38,001 bases of DNA from IMG/VR virus record IMGVR_UViG_3300030102_003260, positions 1 through 38,001 of that record. One strand, written 5' to 3'. Every line of letters starts with the position of its first letter. Positions within the stretch are counted from its first letter, which is position 1. The DNA comes from a virus. Below are positions 30,317 through 38,001 of this stretch, one piece after another. The position numbers and the translations under genes are program-made. The notes beneath the pieces were generated by a model, which was given only the letters and a program-made list of their open reading frames with translations, made no database searches and was not told the origin of the DNA.

Positions 30317-32466
30317 TGAGTGTAAGAGAGGAGATTGAACAATATAAACGAGATGGTGATAGATTAGTAGCTGAAAAAGAAATAACCATGAAAGAAAGAA
30401 ATGATATGGTTCGTCAAAAAGCTATTCAATTAGGCATTATTGACAAAAATCAATTTCCTACAAAAATATCACCTTTCTTTGAAGTTCCAGCAGAGGTAAT
30501 TGCTGGCGTTGGTTCTTTTTTACTAGGTACTGCTTTAACAAGAAATCCTTATGCTGGTCAAACAATAGCAGGTGCAGCAACAGGTGCAACATCAAGAGCA
30601 ATAGATGAACTAGGGGATATAATATATCCTGATATACCATCACCAACAAATAGACAACAAACAAAAGATGCTGTTTTTGAAGGTGCTTTAGTTTCTGCTT
30701 TTGGAGTAACCTTGCAAGGTGCATCTCCTTTAATTGGTAAAGCTGTAAAACCTGTTAAAGATAAAATTGGTAGAGGTTTAACAAAAGGTAAAGATAAAAT
30801 AAAACAAACAATACAAAAAACTGCTGATGATTTAGAAGAACCAGTGAAAACTTTAGGCGGTAAAATTGTGGGTTTAAGTCCAGAAGCCTCTTCTGCTGGA
30901 AAAACATATCAAGGTTTTGTATCAAAAAAATTAAGAGAAATGGGAAAAGAACCTAAAGGTATTCCAATGGGAATGGCAGCTAAAAGCGGTGTTGCACAAG
31001 CATTAACACAAACATTTGGACGTGTTCCATTAGCAGGAAGACCACTACAAGTAGCTGCAGCAGATTTAAGAGATGAAGTTGCAGATGTAGCACGATACAC
31101 TTTTTCACCAAAAGAAGAATTAAGCGAATTAGAAGCAAGTCAACAAATTGCTTTATATGGTAAAGAATTTTTTGAAAATGAAGATATAAGAATAAATGCT
31201 CTTTACAAGTCTGCTGATAAAATTATGGCAGACACTAAATACAAATATGATGCAAATATTTTAAAAGAAGCGATAGAAAAAGAACTACCAGCAGTGTATG
31301 AGTCTGGTAAAAAAACATTTAGAGGTTTACCGCCACAAAAAGAATTAAATGATAAATTTGGAAAATATTTAAACAGACAATTAGATGATATTAATAAATC
31401 TCCAAACAAAAATTACACATTTCAAGAAGTCGAAGATATTATGTTTCAATTAAAACAATTTTCAAAAACTTTAAATCCATATAATGCAAATGCTGTTGCT
31501 GATGCTAGTTTAGTTGATAGTTATGGTATTTCAAGAAATATACAAAATTTAATTGAAAAATCATATTTTGGTAAAAACTCAAAATATGCTGCTGATATAG
31601 ATTTTAAAAAAGCAATAGATTTAAGAGAAAAAGCAAATGACGAATTTGCAACATTTATGCAAACTCTTACAGGTTATGAGTCTGGTTTAATAAGCCAAGC
31701 AATAGGTAAAGGTTTAAGGTCAACAGTTGGTAAAGAAAATGTTTTTGCAAAAAATTCTAAATTAAGTAATTTATATAATCAAGCATTTGGTAAACAAAAT
31801 GATATTGATGCTTTAGACGATTTGCGTACAATTATAGGAGATGAAAGATTTAAAGCATTAGGAGATATGTATATTGATCAAATTTTTCATAAACATCTTT
31901 ATGAAAATGTAGGCGGTAAAACAGTTTTAAAAGTTGGTTTTGATGCAAAAAATGTATTAGGTGAATTAGGTTTTTTAGATTCAAATAAATCAAAAAGTTT
32001 AAAATATTTAAAAACAAAAAAAATATTAGAATTAACTGATGATGTTACACCAGATGATTTAGAAGGTTTTATAAATCTTTTAGCTATTACTCCTGACCTA
32101 TCAGCTATGAATACTTTTGTAACAAGAAGTTTGTTTTTACGATTTGCAAGTGGTGTAAATCCAATGGCTGTTGTAGGAGCATTGGGTGTGGCTGGAGCTG
32201 CTGGTGGATTAACTGCTGCTGCAGGGGGTGTAGGTGTACTTTATGGTCTATCTTATATACTTGCTCAACCATCAATAAAACCACTATTAGCACAAGCTGC
32301 AAAAAAAACAAAAAAAGGCGAACAATATAAAAACATTTTAACAACACGAATTAATCAAATTTTAGAAAGATTAAATAAAAGATTTGAAACGCAAATACCA
32401 CCATCAGCTTTAACGCCTGTTGTAACAGTACCAACAGCACAAGCAATAACGGATAATCAGGAGTAA
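30316..32466 (+). CDS. Internal virion protein candidate 3 with membrane-active segments
   Basis: 716 residues, Lys-rich and helical. A Gly/Ala-rich hydrophobic stretch lies near residues 57-90 (EVIAGVGSFLLGTALTRNP) and a stronger one near 610-650 (GALGVAGAAGGLTAAAGGVG). These could insert into membranes when DNA enters. The rest is charged coiled-coil-like. No transglycosylase motif was found. AGGAGTAAAAC after its stop is the fibre ribosome-binding site. Confidence 0.6.
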   Translation: MSVREEIEQYKRDGDRLVAEKEITMKERNDMVRQKAIQLGIIDKNQFPTKISPFFEVPAEVIAGVGSFLLGTALTRNPYAGQTIAGAATGATSRAIDELGDIIYPDIPSPTNRQQTKDAVFEGALVSAFGVTLQGASPLIGKAVKPVKDKIGRGLTKGKDKIKQTIQKTADDLEEPVKTLGGKIVGLSPEASSAGKTYQGFVSKKLREMGKEPKGIPMGMAAKSGVAQALTQTFGRVPLAGRPLQVAAADLRDEVADVARYTFSPKEELSELEASQQIALYGKEFFENEDIRINALYKSADKIMADTKYKYDANILKEAIEKELPAVYESGKKTFRGLPPQKELNDKFGKYLNRQLDDINKSPNKNYTFQEVEDIMFQLKQFSKTLNPYNANAVADASLVDSYGISRNIQNLIEKSYFGKNSKYAADIDFKKAIDLREKANDEFATFMQTLTGYESGLISQAIGKGLRSTVGKENVFAKNSKLSNLYNQAFGKQNDIDALDDLRTIIGDERFKALGDMYIDQIFHKHLYENVGGKTVLKVGFDAKNVLGELGFLDSNKSKSLKYLKTKKILELTDDVTPDDLEGFINLLAITPDLSAMNTFVTRSLFLRFASGVNPMAVVGALGVAGAAGGLTAAAGGVGVLYGLSYILAQPSIKPLLAQAAKKTKKGEQYKNILTTRINQILERLNKRFETQIPPSALTPVVTVPTAQAITDNQE

Positions 32467-32469
32467 AAC

Positions 32470-35400
32470 ATGGCAAAAACGAAAATATCACAGTTTGATG
32501 CAAACGCAGCAAATAATACTGACCTAAATAGTATTAGTATTGCTGAAGGAACAGCACCATCTAATATTAATAATGCTATTCGTGAACTTATGTCACAACT
32601 TGCTGACCTTAATTTAGGTAATGAAGTATTATCTACTCTTAAAATAGACAATTTACACCTAGATGGTAACACTATTATTACTTTAGATACTAATGGTGAT
32701 CTAAACCTTACTCCTAACGGCACAGGATCAGTTGTAGTAGCTAAAGTTGACATTAATGGTGGTGCAATAGACGGAACATCTATTGGTGGCTCTAGTGCGA
32801 GTACAGGAGCTTTTACAACCCTATCAGCTTCTAGCACTGCTAACTTAGGTTCTACTGTAACAATATCAGGTGGTAATATAGATGGCGTTATAGGTGCAAA
32901 TACTCCTGCAGCTATTACAGGTACAGTTATTACTGCCAATACAAATTTTGCTGGAGATATTACAGGTAATGTCACTGGAAACGTCACAGGCAACCTAACA
33001 GGTAATGTAACAGGAAATGTAACAGGTAATCTTACAGGTGATGTTACTGGAAATATTACAGCGTCAAGTGGTTCATCAACATTTAACAATGTGACAATAA
33101 ATGGCACACTTGATATGGATAGTACAACCTCACAAACAATTACAGGACTTGCCACGCCTTCTAATTCTACAGATGCAGCTACAAAAGGCTATGTTGACAC
33201 CGAAGTATCGTCATTAGTTGACTCTGCTCCATCAACACTAAATACATTAAATGAATTAGCTGCAGCATTAGGTGATGACGCTAGTTTCTCAACAACTGTA
33301 ACAAATTCAATAGCTGCTAAATTACCACTTGCAGGTGGTACTATGACAGGTGATATAAACCTTGACTCAAATAGTTTAACAAACTTAGCTGCACCATCTA
33401 ACAATAATGACGCTGCAAGAAAAGCCTATGTAGATACTGCTGACGCACTAAAACTTAATTTAAGTGGTGGTACATTGTCAGGTAACATTGCTATGGGTGA
33501 TAACAAGATTACAGGTCTTGCCGCACCTACAGCAGATGGTGACGCTGCTAGAAAAAAATATGTAGATGACATAGCTGGTTCAGGTACAGCTGCCGCAACT
33601 TCAGCTTCACAAGCTGCTACATCAGCTACAAACGCTGCAAATTCTGCTACAGCTAGTGCAAATTCAGCAACAGCAGCGGCTTCAAGTGCAACTTCTGCTG
33701 CTGCATCATTAGATAGTTTTGATGATAGATATTTAGGTGCAAAGTCATCTGCTCCATCTACAGACAATGATGGTGACGCCTTAGTAACAGGTGCATTATA
33801 TTGGAATACATCAAGCAATGATTTATATGTATGGAATGGCTCTGCATGGGAGCAAGGTGCATTTAGTACAGGTGGTGTACTATCAAATGTTGTAGAAGAT
33901 ACAACCCCACAATTAGGTGGTGATTTAGACGCACAAGGAAAAGATATTGAAGATGTTGGTATTGTATCAGCAGATGGTATTGCAGGTATTTATGGTTCAA
34001 CAAGTTCACCTGTAACATATACTGTAACAGTAGCTTCTAAAACTGCAGCACACCCTTATAATGGTGATGGTAGTTCTAGTGCATATTTCTTAAATGGTAT
34101 TGAAAGCCCTGCATTACAATTACAAGGTGTTGATGGTACAACTGCAAACACAGAATATTTTTACAAATTTGACCAAAGCCACAGTTCCAATAGTGGACAC
34201 CCATTAAGGTTTTATAAAGACGCTGCAAAAGCTGAGGCTTATACAACAGGTGTAACAACAAATGGTACTGCAGGTAGTTCAGGTGCATATACAACTATTG
34301 CAGTTGATGATGCTACACCAAATGTATTGTATTATGAGTGTTCTAACCATGCTTATATGGGTAATTATGTAACTACACCTGCAACAAGTGTGCAAGGTTT
34401 AGATGCAGAATTAACTGCTATTGCAGGACTTACATCTGCTGCTGATAAAGGCATACAATTTACAGGTAGTGGTACTGCTGCAACTTATGATTTAACCGCA
34501 GCAGGTAAAGCCCTACTAGATGACGCAGATGCTGCAGCCCAAAGAACAACACTTGGATTAGGAACTGCTGCAACAACAGCCTCTACTGATTATGCTACTG
34601 CAGCACAAGGAACAAAAGCTGATAATGCAGCTGCAAAAGCATCAAACTTGTCAGATTTAGCAAGTGCAAGTACAGCAAGAACTAATTTAGGATTAGGAAC
34701 TGCTGCAACATTGACTGCAGGTACATCAGCAAACAATGCTGTTCAATTAGATAGTAATGCTAAGCTACCAGCAGTAGATGGTTCACAATTAACAGGTATA
34801 TCAGGTGGAACTGACCAAATTGATATGGTTGTTGGTTCAGGTTCAGATGCCATATCTATTGGTAATGTTGTAACAAGAGAAAGTAATGGTGAAACTAAAA
34901 AAGTAAAGAAAGAAGCAACAACAACAAACTATAGTGTAAGTGCAGCAGATTATGTATCATCTACTATTAGTGGTACTTTAGCAGGTAGTCCTTCACCTCA
35001 TACTTATGGCACACAATCAGCAATGTGCGGTAGCGATGATGGTAGATTTGTTTTTGTATGGGCTAGAGGTTGGTCAACTTATGATTTAAGAATTAAAACA
35101 TTTATTCATACAGGAAGTGGTAATTGGACAATAGGGGCAGACTTTAACCCATCAATAGGTCAAGCAGGTTCTTCTAAACCGACATTAAGATGTAGATTTG
35201 TTAAAAATTGTAATGCTTCTGCAGGTGGAACATTCTTTGTATTTTTCCATTCAACAGAAACTAATGGTTATAATCAACCTTGGAAATATTTTATGCTTAC
35301 TGTGGATAGTTCAGGTGGTTGCACAAAATATACAACCGCAGGTGGTACTTATAGTGGTATGTATGATGTTGCTAGAATTGCTGCAGGTACAAGCACAGGT

Positions 35401-37206
35401 GGTAGCTCAATATATGATGGTGACACTACAATTATTGATACTAGCACTGATGATACTGTAAAACTTTTAAGTGCATTGCAATTAACAAATCAATTTGTTA
35501 TTGGTGAATGGTCTGTTACTTGGACAGGTAGTCAATATAATGGTGAATATATTGGTGGTGCATTAACTGCAAATCAAGATTATAGAGCAAATGCAACAAG
35601 TGGACAAAGTAGATTTACAAGAATTGCTTATGACCATACTAATGATTTAGCTCTTATTATGAAAGTAAATTATTATAGAAAATTTACTTTAATAAAGGCT
35701 TCACCTAATAGTGGTAATGCTAATTGGACATTTAATTACGCTTCAGATGGTTATGGAAGTGAATTAACTAACAGTGGAACTGTTGATCAAGGCTACGAAT
35801 ATAGACAATACATAACCGCAGATGGTCATGGACAAGTATTCTTTTCTATTGCAAATTATACTGCAGGTCAAAATACAAGGTTTCAAGTTGTTGCCTATGA
35901 TTTAACAGAAAGTAGTTATAGTACAAGTGCATGGGATAGATTTATTTATACAACCAGTAGTTCAGGAAATTTACAGGGTGCTATACCTATTCATTATGAC
36001 CATTTAAATCAAAAGTTATTTGTTATAGGTTTTGATGGAAGTGGTAACCCTCATGACAATCCAAATAATAATTTAAGAGTTTATACTTTTTCAGGAATAA
36101 CAGATACTTTAGAAAGTAATCTTACACAAAGTAGTTATGATGGTAATAGTGGTTCAAGATATTCAAGATATGGTTTTTGGGGAATGGTTGATACTGTTAG
36201 TTTATCTGCTATTACAGATACTAAAGCAGGAAGATGGGTACAAATAGCACAAAGCAGTGCTACTGGTTGGACAGGTAGTAGTGTAAAAATTAAATCAGGA
36301 ACTTTACCACATTCAGTTACTACAAACACTACAAATAAAGCATTAGCGTTTGGTTTTGCACAAAAAGCTGGTAGTGCAGGAGATACAATATCTGTCTTAC
36401 CATTTGATAGTGAAAGTATAGAACAAAATCAATCATCTTTAACGCATGGCACAAAATATTATGTAACTTCTACAGGAGCATTATCAACAGCTACAACACC
36501 TGATAGCAGTATTGCAAATGACCCTGATAACCCTCTTGTTGGTGAAGCAATTAATACAACTAATCTAAGATTGCCAACAAAATCTATTACTGGTGGTGGT
36601 GGAGGTGGTGACCCCAAAGTATTCTGTGGTGCTGTAGATTTTAGAAGAGATAGTGGTGTTGGCACAAGTGTAATTCTTTCAAAACCTGATAGCTTAACCG
36701 CAAGTGAAATTAGAGCCTATGAAATACATTTTTATGGTGTGGGTGTAAGTAATGATACATCTTATAATATAAGATTTAAACCTTATAAAAATGGTTCAAG
36801 TGTAATGTCAGGTAATTTTAAAGGTGTTGCTACAGGTAATTACAATGGTAGTAGTTATACTTCAGCTAACCACTCTTGGAGTTCTTATTTATCTTTTAGA
36901 ATGTATGGTGCAAATTATCCTTATAGAGCAAATAGTGCAAGTATTCAAAATTATTCTGCAGGAGGTTCTCATAGTGGTAAACTTACTGGAAAAGTTGTTT
37001 ATGAAAATAATATTAAAAACGGAGCTTTTAGTTATGTAGCAAATGTAAGAACAGGGGGAAGTGATTATTATATGAATAATGAAATGGGTTCTTTTGGTTC
37101 AACTGATAATGCAAACACAACTGATTACGCAGAACAATTTTATTTTTATACTGGTACTGGAAGTTTTGAAGAAGGCGTAATAGTTTTATACGCAATTAAG
37201 AAATAA
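32470..37206 (+). CDS. Tail fibre, full length
   Basis: 1578 residues. The N-terminal attachment region begins FDANAANNTDLNSISIAEGT. A six-residue GNVTGN/GNLTGN repeat lies at about 157-197. The DAA.K.YVD signature of fibre repeats occurs near 237, 318 and 360. An Ala/Ser/Thr-rich coil spans about 372-415. LPAVDGSQLTGISGG lies at about 765-779, after which a roughly 600-residue propeller-like beta domain (for example DDGRFVFVWARGWSTYDLRI) precedes the tip (1381-1578), which is homologous to the tip at 1-656. It binds the host receptor. Its length and domain swap suggest strong host-range selection. Confidence 0.85.
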   Translation: MAKTKISQFDANAANNTDLNSISIAEGTAPSNINNAIRELMSQLADLNLGNEVLSTLKIDNLHLDGNTIITLDTNGDLNLTPNGTGSVVVAKVDINGGAIDGTSIGGSSASTGAFTTLSASSTANLGSTVTISGGNIDGVIGANTPAAITGTVITANTNFAGDITGNVTGNVTGNLTGNVTGNVTGNLTGDVTGNITASSGSSTFNNVTINGTLDMDSTTSQTITGLATPSNSTDAATKGYVDTEVSSLVDSAPSTLNTLNELAAALGDDASFSTTVTNSIAAKLPLAGGTMTGDINLDSNSLTNLAAPSNNNDAARKAYVDTADALKLNLSGGTLSGNIAMGDNKITGLAAPTADGDAARKKYVDDIAGSGTAAATSASQAATSATNAANSATASANSATAAASSATSAAASLDSFDDRYLGAKSSAPSTDNDGDALVTGALYWNTSSNDLYVWNGSAWEQGAFSTGGVLSNVVEDTTPQLGGDLDAQGKDIEDVGIVSADGIAGIYGSTSSPVTYTVTVASKTAAHPYNGDGSSSAYFLNGIESPALQLQGVDGTTANTEYFYKFDQSHSSNSGHPLRFYKDAAKAEAYTTGVTTNGTAGSSGAYTTIAVDDATPNVLYYECSNHAYMGNYVTTPATSVQGLDAELTAIAGLTSAADKGIQFTGSGTAATYDLTAAGKALLDDADAAAQRTTLGLGTAATTASTDYATAAQGTKADNAAAKASNLSDLASASTARTNLGLGTAATLTAGTSANNAVQLDSNAKLPAVDGSQLTGISGGTDQIDMVVGSGSDAISIGNVVTRESNGETKKVKKEATTTNYSVSAADYVSSTISGTLAGSPSPHTYGTQSAMCGSDDGRFVFVWARGWSTYDLRIKTFIHTGSGNWTIGADFNPSIGQAGSSKPTLRCRFVKNCNASAGGTFFVFFHSTETNGYNQPWKYFMLTVDSSGGCTKYTTAGGTYSGMYDVARIAAGTSTGGSSIYDGDTTIIDTSTDDTVKLLSALQLTNQFVIGEWSVTWTGSQYNGEYIGGALTANQDYRANATSGQSRFTRIAYDHTNDLALIMKVNYYRKFTLIKASPNSGNANWTFNYASDGYGSELTNSGTVDQGYEYRQYITADGHGQVFFSIANYTAGQNTRFQVVAYDLTESSYSTSAWDRFIYTTSSSGNLQGAIPIHYDHLNQKLFVIGFDGSGNPHDNPNNNLRVYTFSGITDTLESNLTQSSYDGNSGSRYSRYGFWGMVDTVSLSAITDTKAGRWVQIAQSSATGWTGSSVKIKSGTLPHSVTTNTTNKALAFGFAQKAGSAGDTISVLPFDSESIEQNQSSLTHGTKYYVTSTGALSTATTPDSSIANDPDNPLVGEAINTTNLRLPTKSITGGGGGGDPKVFCGAVDFRRDSGVGTSVILSKPDSLTASEIRAYEIHFYGVGVSNDTSYNIRFKPYKNGSSVMSGNFKGVATGNYNGSSYTSANHSWSSYLSFRMYGANYPYRANSASIQNYSAGGSHSGKLTGKVVYENNIKNGAFSYVANVRTGGSDYYMNNEMGSFGSTDNANTTDYAEQFYFYTGTGSFEEGVIVLYAIKK

Positions 37207-37215
37207 GGAGAAAAC

Positions 37216-37494
37216 ATGGCAAAAGAAAATGTATATGATGCAAGTCTTGGAAAAGTTGTTGAAATTGAAGTAGATAATAGAGAAGACCCAAATGCAGAAG
37301 AAAATTTATTGCAATCTAAAAAACAAGAAAGAACTGCACTTTTGCAAGAAAGTGATTGGACAACATCTACAGACAGCCCTTTAACTGATGAACAAAAAGC
37401 TAAAGCAGTTACATATAGACAAGCATTAAGGGATTTACCTGCACAAAATGGTTTTCCAAATATTGCTTTTCCAACTAAACCAGATTTTTTATAG
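37216..37494 (+). CDS. Tail assembly chaperone-like protein (right copy)
   Basis: 92 residues, the counterpart of the protein at 666-944. ERTALLQESDWTTSTDSPLT, then TYRQALRDLPAQNGFPN and FPTKPDFL, fit the tail assembly chaperone family. AAGGAGAAAAC precedes the ATG. It shares start and end motifs with its left copy but differs throughout the middle, matching a separate fibre tip. Confidence 0.72.
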   Translation: MAKENVYDASLGKVVEIEVDNREDPNAEENLLQSKKQERTALLQESDWTTSTDSPLTDEQKAKAVTYRQALRDLPAQNGFPNIAFPTKPDFL

Positions 37495-37503
37495 GAGATA
37501 ATT

Positions 37504-37890
37504 ATGCCAATGGATTTATTAAAAAGAACCGATAATTATTATGGTGGTTCTGAAAATGTTGTAGTTACATTAGTTGATACATCATTAAGTTTAACTTATG
37601 AAACTTTAGATGGTAATGATAAAGAAGGTACATCAGTAAAAGTAACAGAACTTAATGAAAACCTACATCATTACACAGATGAAGATAGCACAAATTCTAG
37701 TGTAGAAACTGTTACAATTCCTATTGTTGGTAAAAGTTTAGAAACTATTTATACTGCTGAAGATGGTTTTCAAGAACACCCTAATCTTCAAAGTTCAACA
37801 ACAAACGAAGAAACAGAGCTTAGAACTGTAACTTATACCAATGGTGATAGTTTTAGTATTGCTATAACAGGTCAAATAACAAAATTGTAG
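37504..37890 (+). CDS. Fibre-linked protein, unknown, present in one allele
   Basis: 128 residues, acidic and beta-rich (VVVTLVDTSLSLTYETLDGN, TVTYTNGDSFSIAITGQITK). ATAGGAGATAATT precedes the ATG. It has no counterpart between chaperone and membrane-protein genes in the left copy (945-953 is only a 9-base gap). It may be a decoration of the longer fibre. No family recognised. Confidence 0.62.
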   Translation: MPMDLLKRTDNYYGGSENVVVTLVDTSLSLTYETLDGNDKEGTSVKVTELNENLHHYTDEDSTNSSVETVTIPIVGKSLETIYTAEDGFQEHPNLQSSTTNEETELRTVTYTNGDSFSIAITGQITKL

Positions 37891-37902
37891 TAAGGAGTAA
37901 TC

Positions 37903-38001
37903 ATGCCTATTAAACCAACAACCGCAACTGTAAACCAAAAAATTGATGACCATGTTGACGCTTGTTCTGATAGGTATGAGGCAATAGATAGACGATTATA
38001 T
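37903..38001 (+). CDS. Small membrane protein, XhlA-like, 5' part
   Basis: The first 33 codons of the gene found complete at 954-1121. It has one extra codon (Ile at position 3) and one silent change before becoming identical. TAAGGAGTAATC precedes the ATG. The gene is cut by the window end; joining it to base 1050 would complete it in frame. Confidence 0.75.
   Translation, partial: MPIKPTTATVNQKIDDHVDACSDRYEAIDRRLY
37924..38001. repeat. 78-bp exact repeat, right copy
   Basis: Identical to 972-1049 and ends at the last base of the window. It marks the likely closing point of a circular molecule. Confidence 0.95.

Noticed and set aside
32940-33060. Short regular repeat that could look like a CRISPR array
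   Set aside because: It is an in-frame 18-base coding repeat for GNVTGN/GNLTGN in the fibre, with no spacers.
32457-33155. Minus-strand ORF of 232 residues
   Set aside because: It is antisense to the N-terminal repeats of the fibre, giving a VTLPV-type repeat; no independent start signal.
1-38001. tRNA genes, integrase, attachment site, reverse transcriptase or diversity-generating element
   Set aside because: None was recognised by reading; fibre variation here looks like allele exchange, not a template-repeat system.

Overview
The window reads as a nearly complete genome of a small, AT-rich, tailed marine phage, most likely a podovirus. The virion block (TerS candidate, TerL, portal, scaffold, SU10-like capsid protein, adaptor, nozzle-like protein, internal virion proteins, fibre) has no tape measure, tail tube or sheath gene that I can recognise. 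There is no integrase, so a lytic life cycle is likely. Low GC, many overlapping stop/start codons and tiny genes fit phages of streamlined marine Alphaproteobacteria such as SAR11 or roseobacters. That host is an inference; the only sequence hint is a possible DUF6456-like protein.

Layout. 1-971 is the end of a fibre gene, its chaperone and the first bases of a small membrane-protein gene. 954-3694 (+) holds a nuclease-like protein, a cluster of very basic mini-proteins, a three-helix holin candidate, a lipoprotein and a 2OG-Fe(II) oxygenase. 3700-7327 (-) is the DNA metabolism operon: methyltransferase, stand-alone DnaA domain IV, DUF3310, SSB, DUF1071 annealing protein, three small genes and a RecB-like nuclease, behind a good sigma70-type promoter. 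7346-7738 is a regulatory gap. 8052-11413 (-) carries two exported proteins and two small ones. 11535-13975 (+) carries a Cro-like regulator, a PD-(D/E)XK-like protein and unknowns. 13978-15365 (-) is a run of eight tiny coupled genes. 15523-37206 (+) is packaging and virion assembly, followed by the fibre chaperone and small genes.

The last 78 bases (37924-38001) are identical to 972-1049 inside the same gene. The simplest reading is a circular or circularly permuted molecule of about 36.95 kb (1050-38001), with 1-971 as a second, divergent allele of the fibre-tip region. A true duplication cannot be excluded.

No DNA polymerase, helicase, primase or RNA polymerase was recognised. The phage probably uses host machinery and adds a DnaA-type DNA-binding domain, SSB, an annealing protein and nucleases. 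Two perfect DnaA boxes lie 33 bp apart at 9524-9565. Regulation seems to use host-type promoters: a 56-base promoter-leader module occurs twice on opposite strands, divergent promoters flank a Cro-like gene, and a promoter plus strong terminator bracket an ORF-free, structured interval between the terS candidate and terL.
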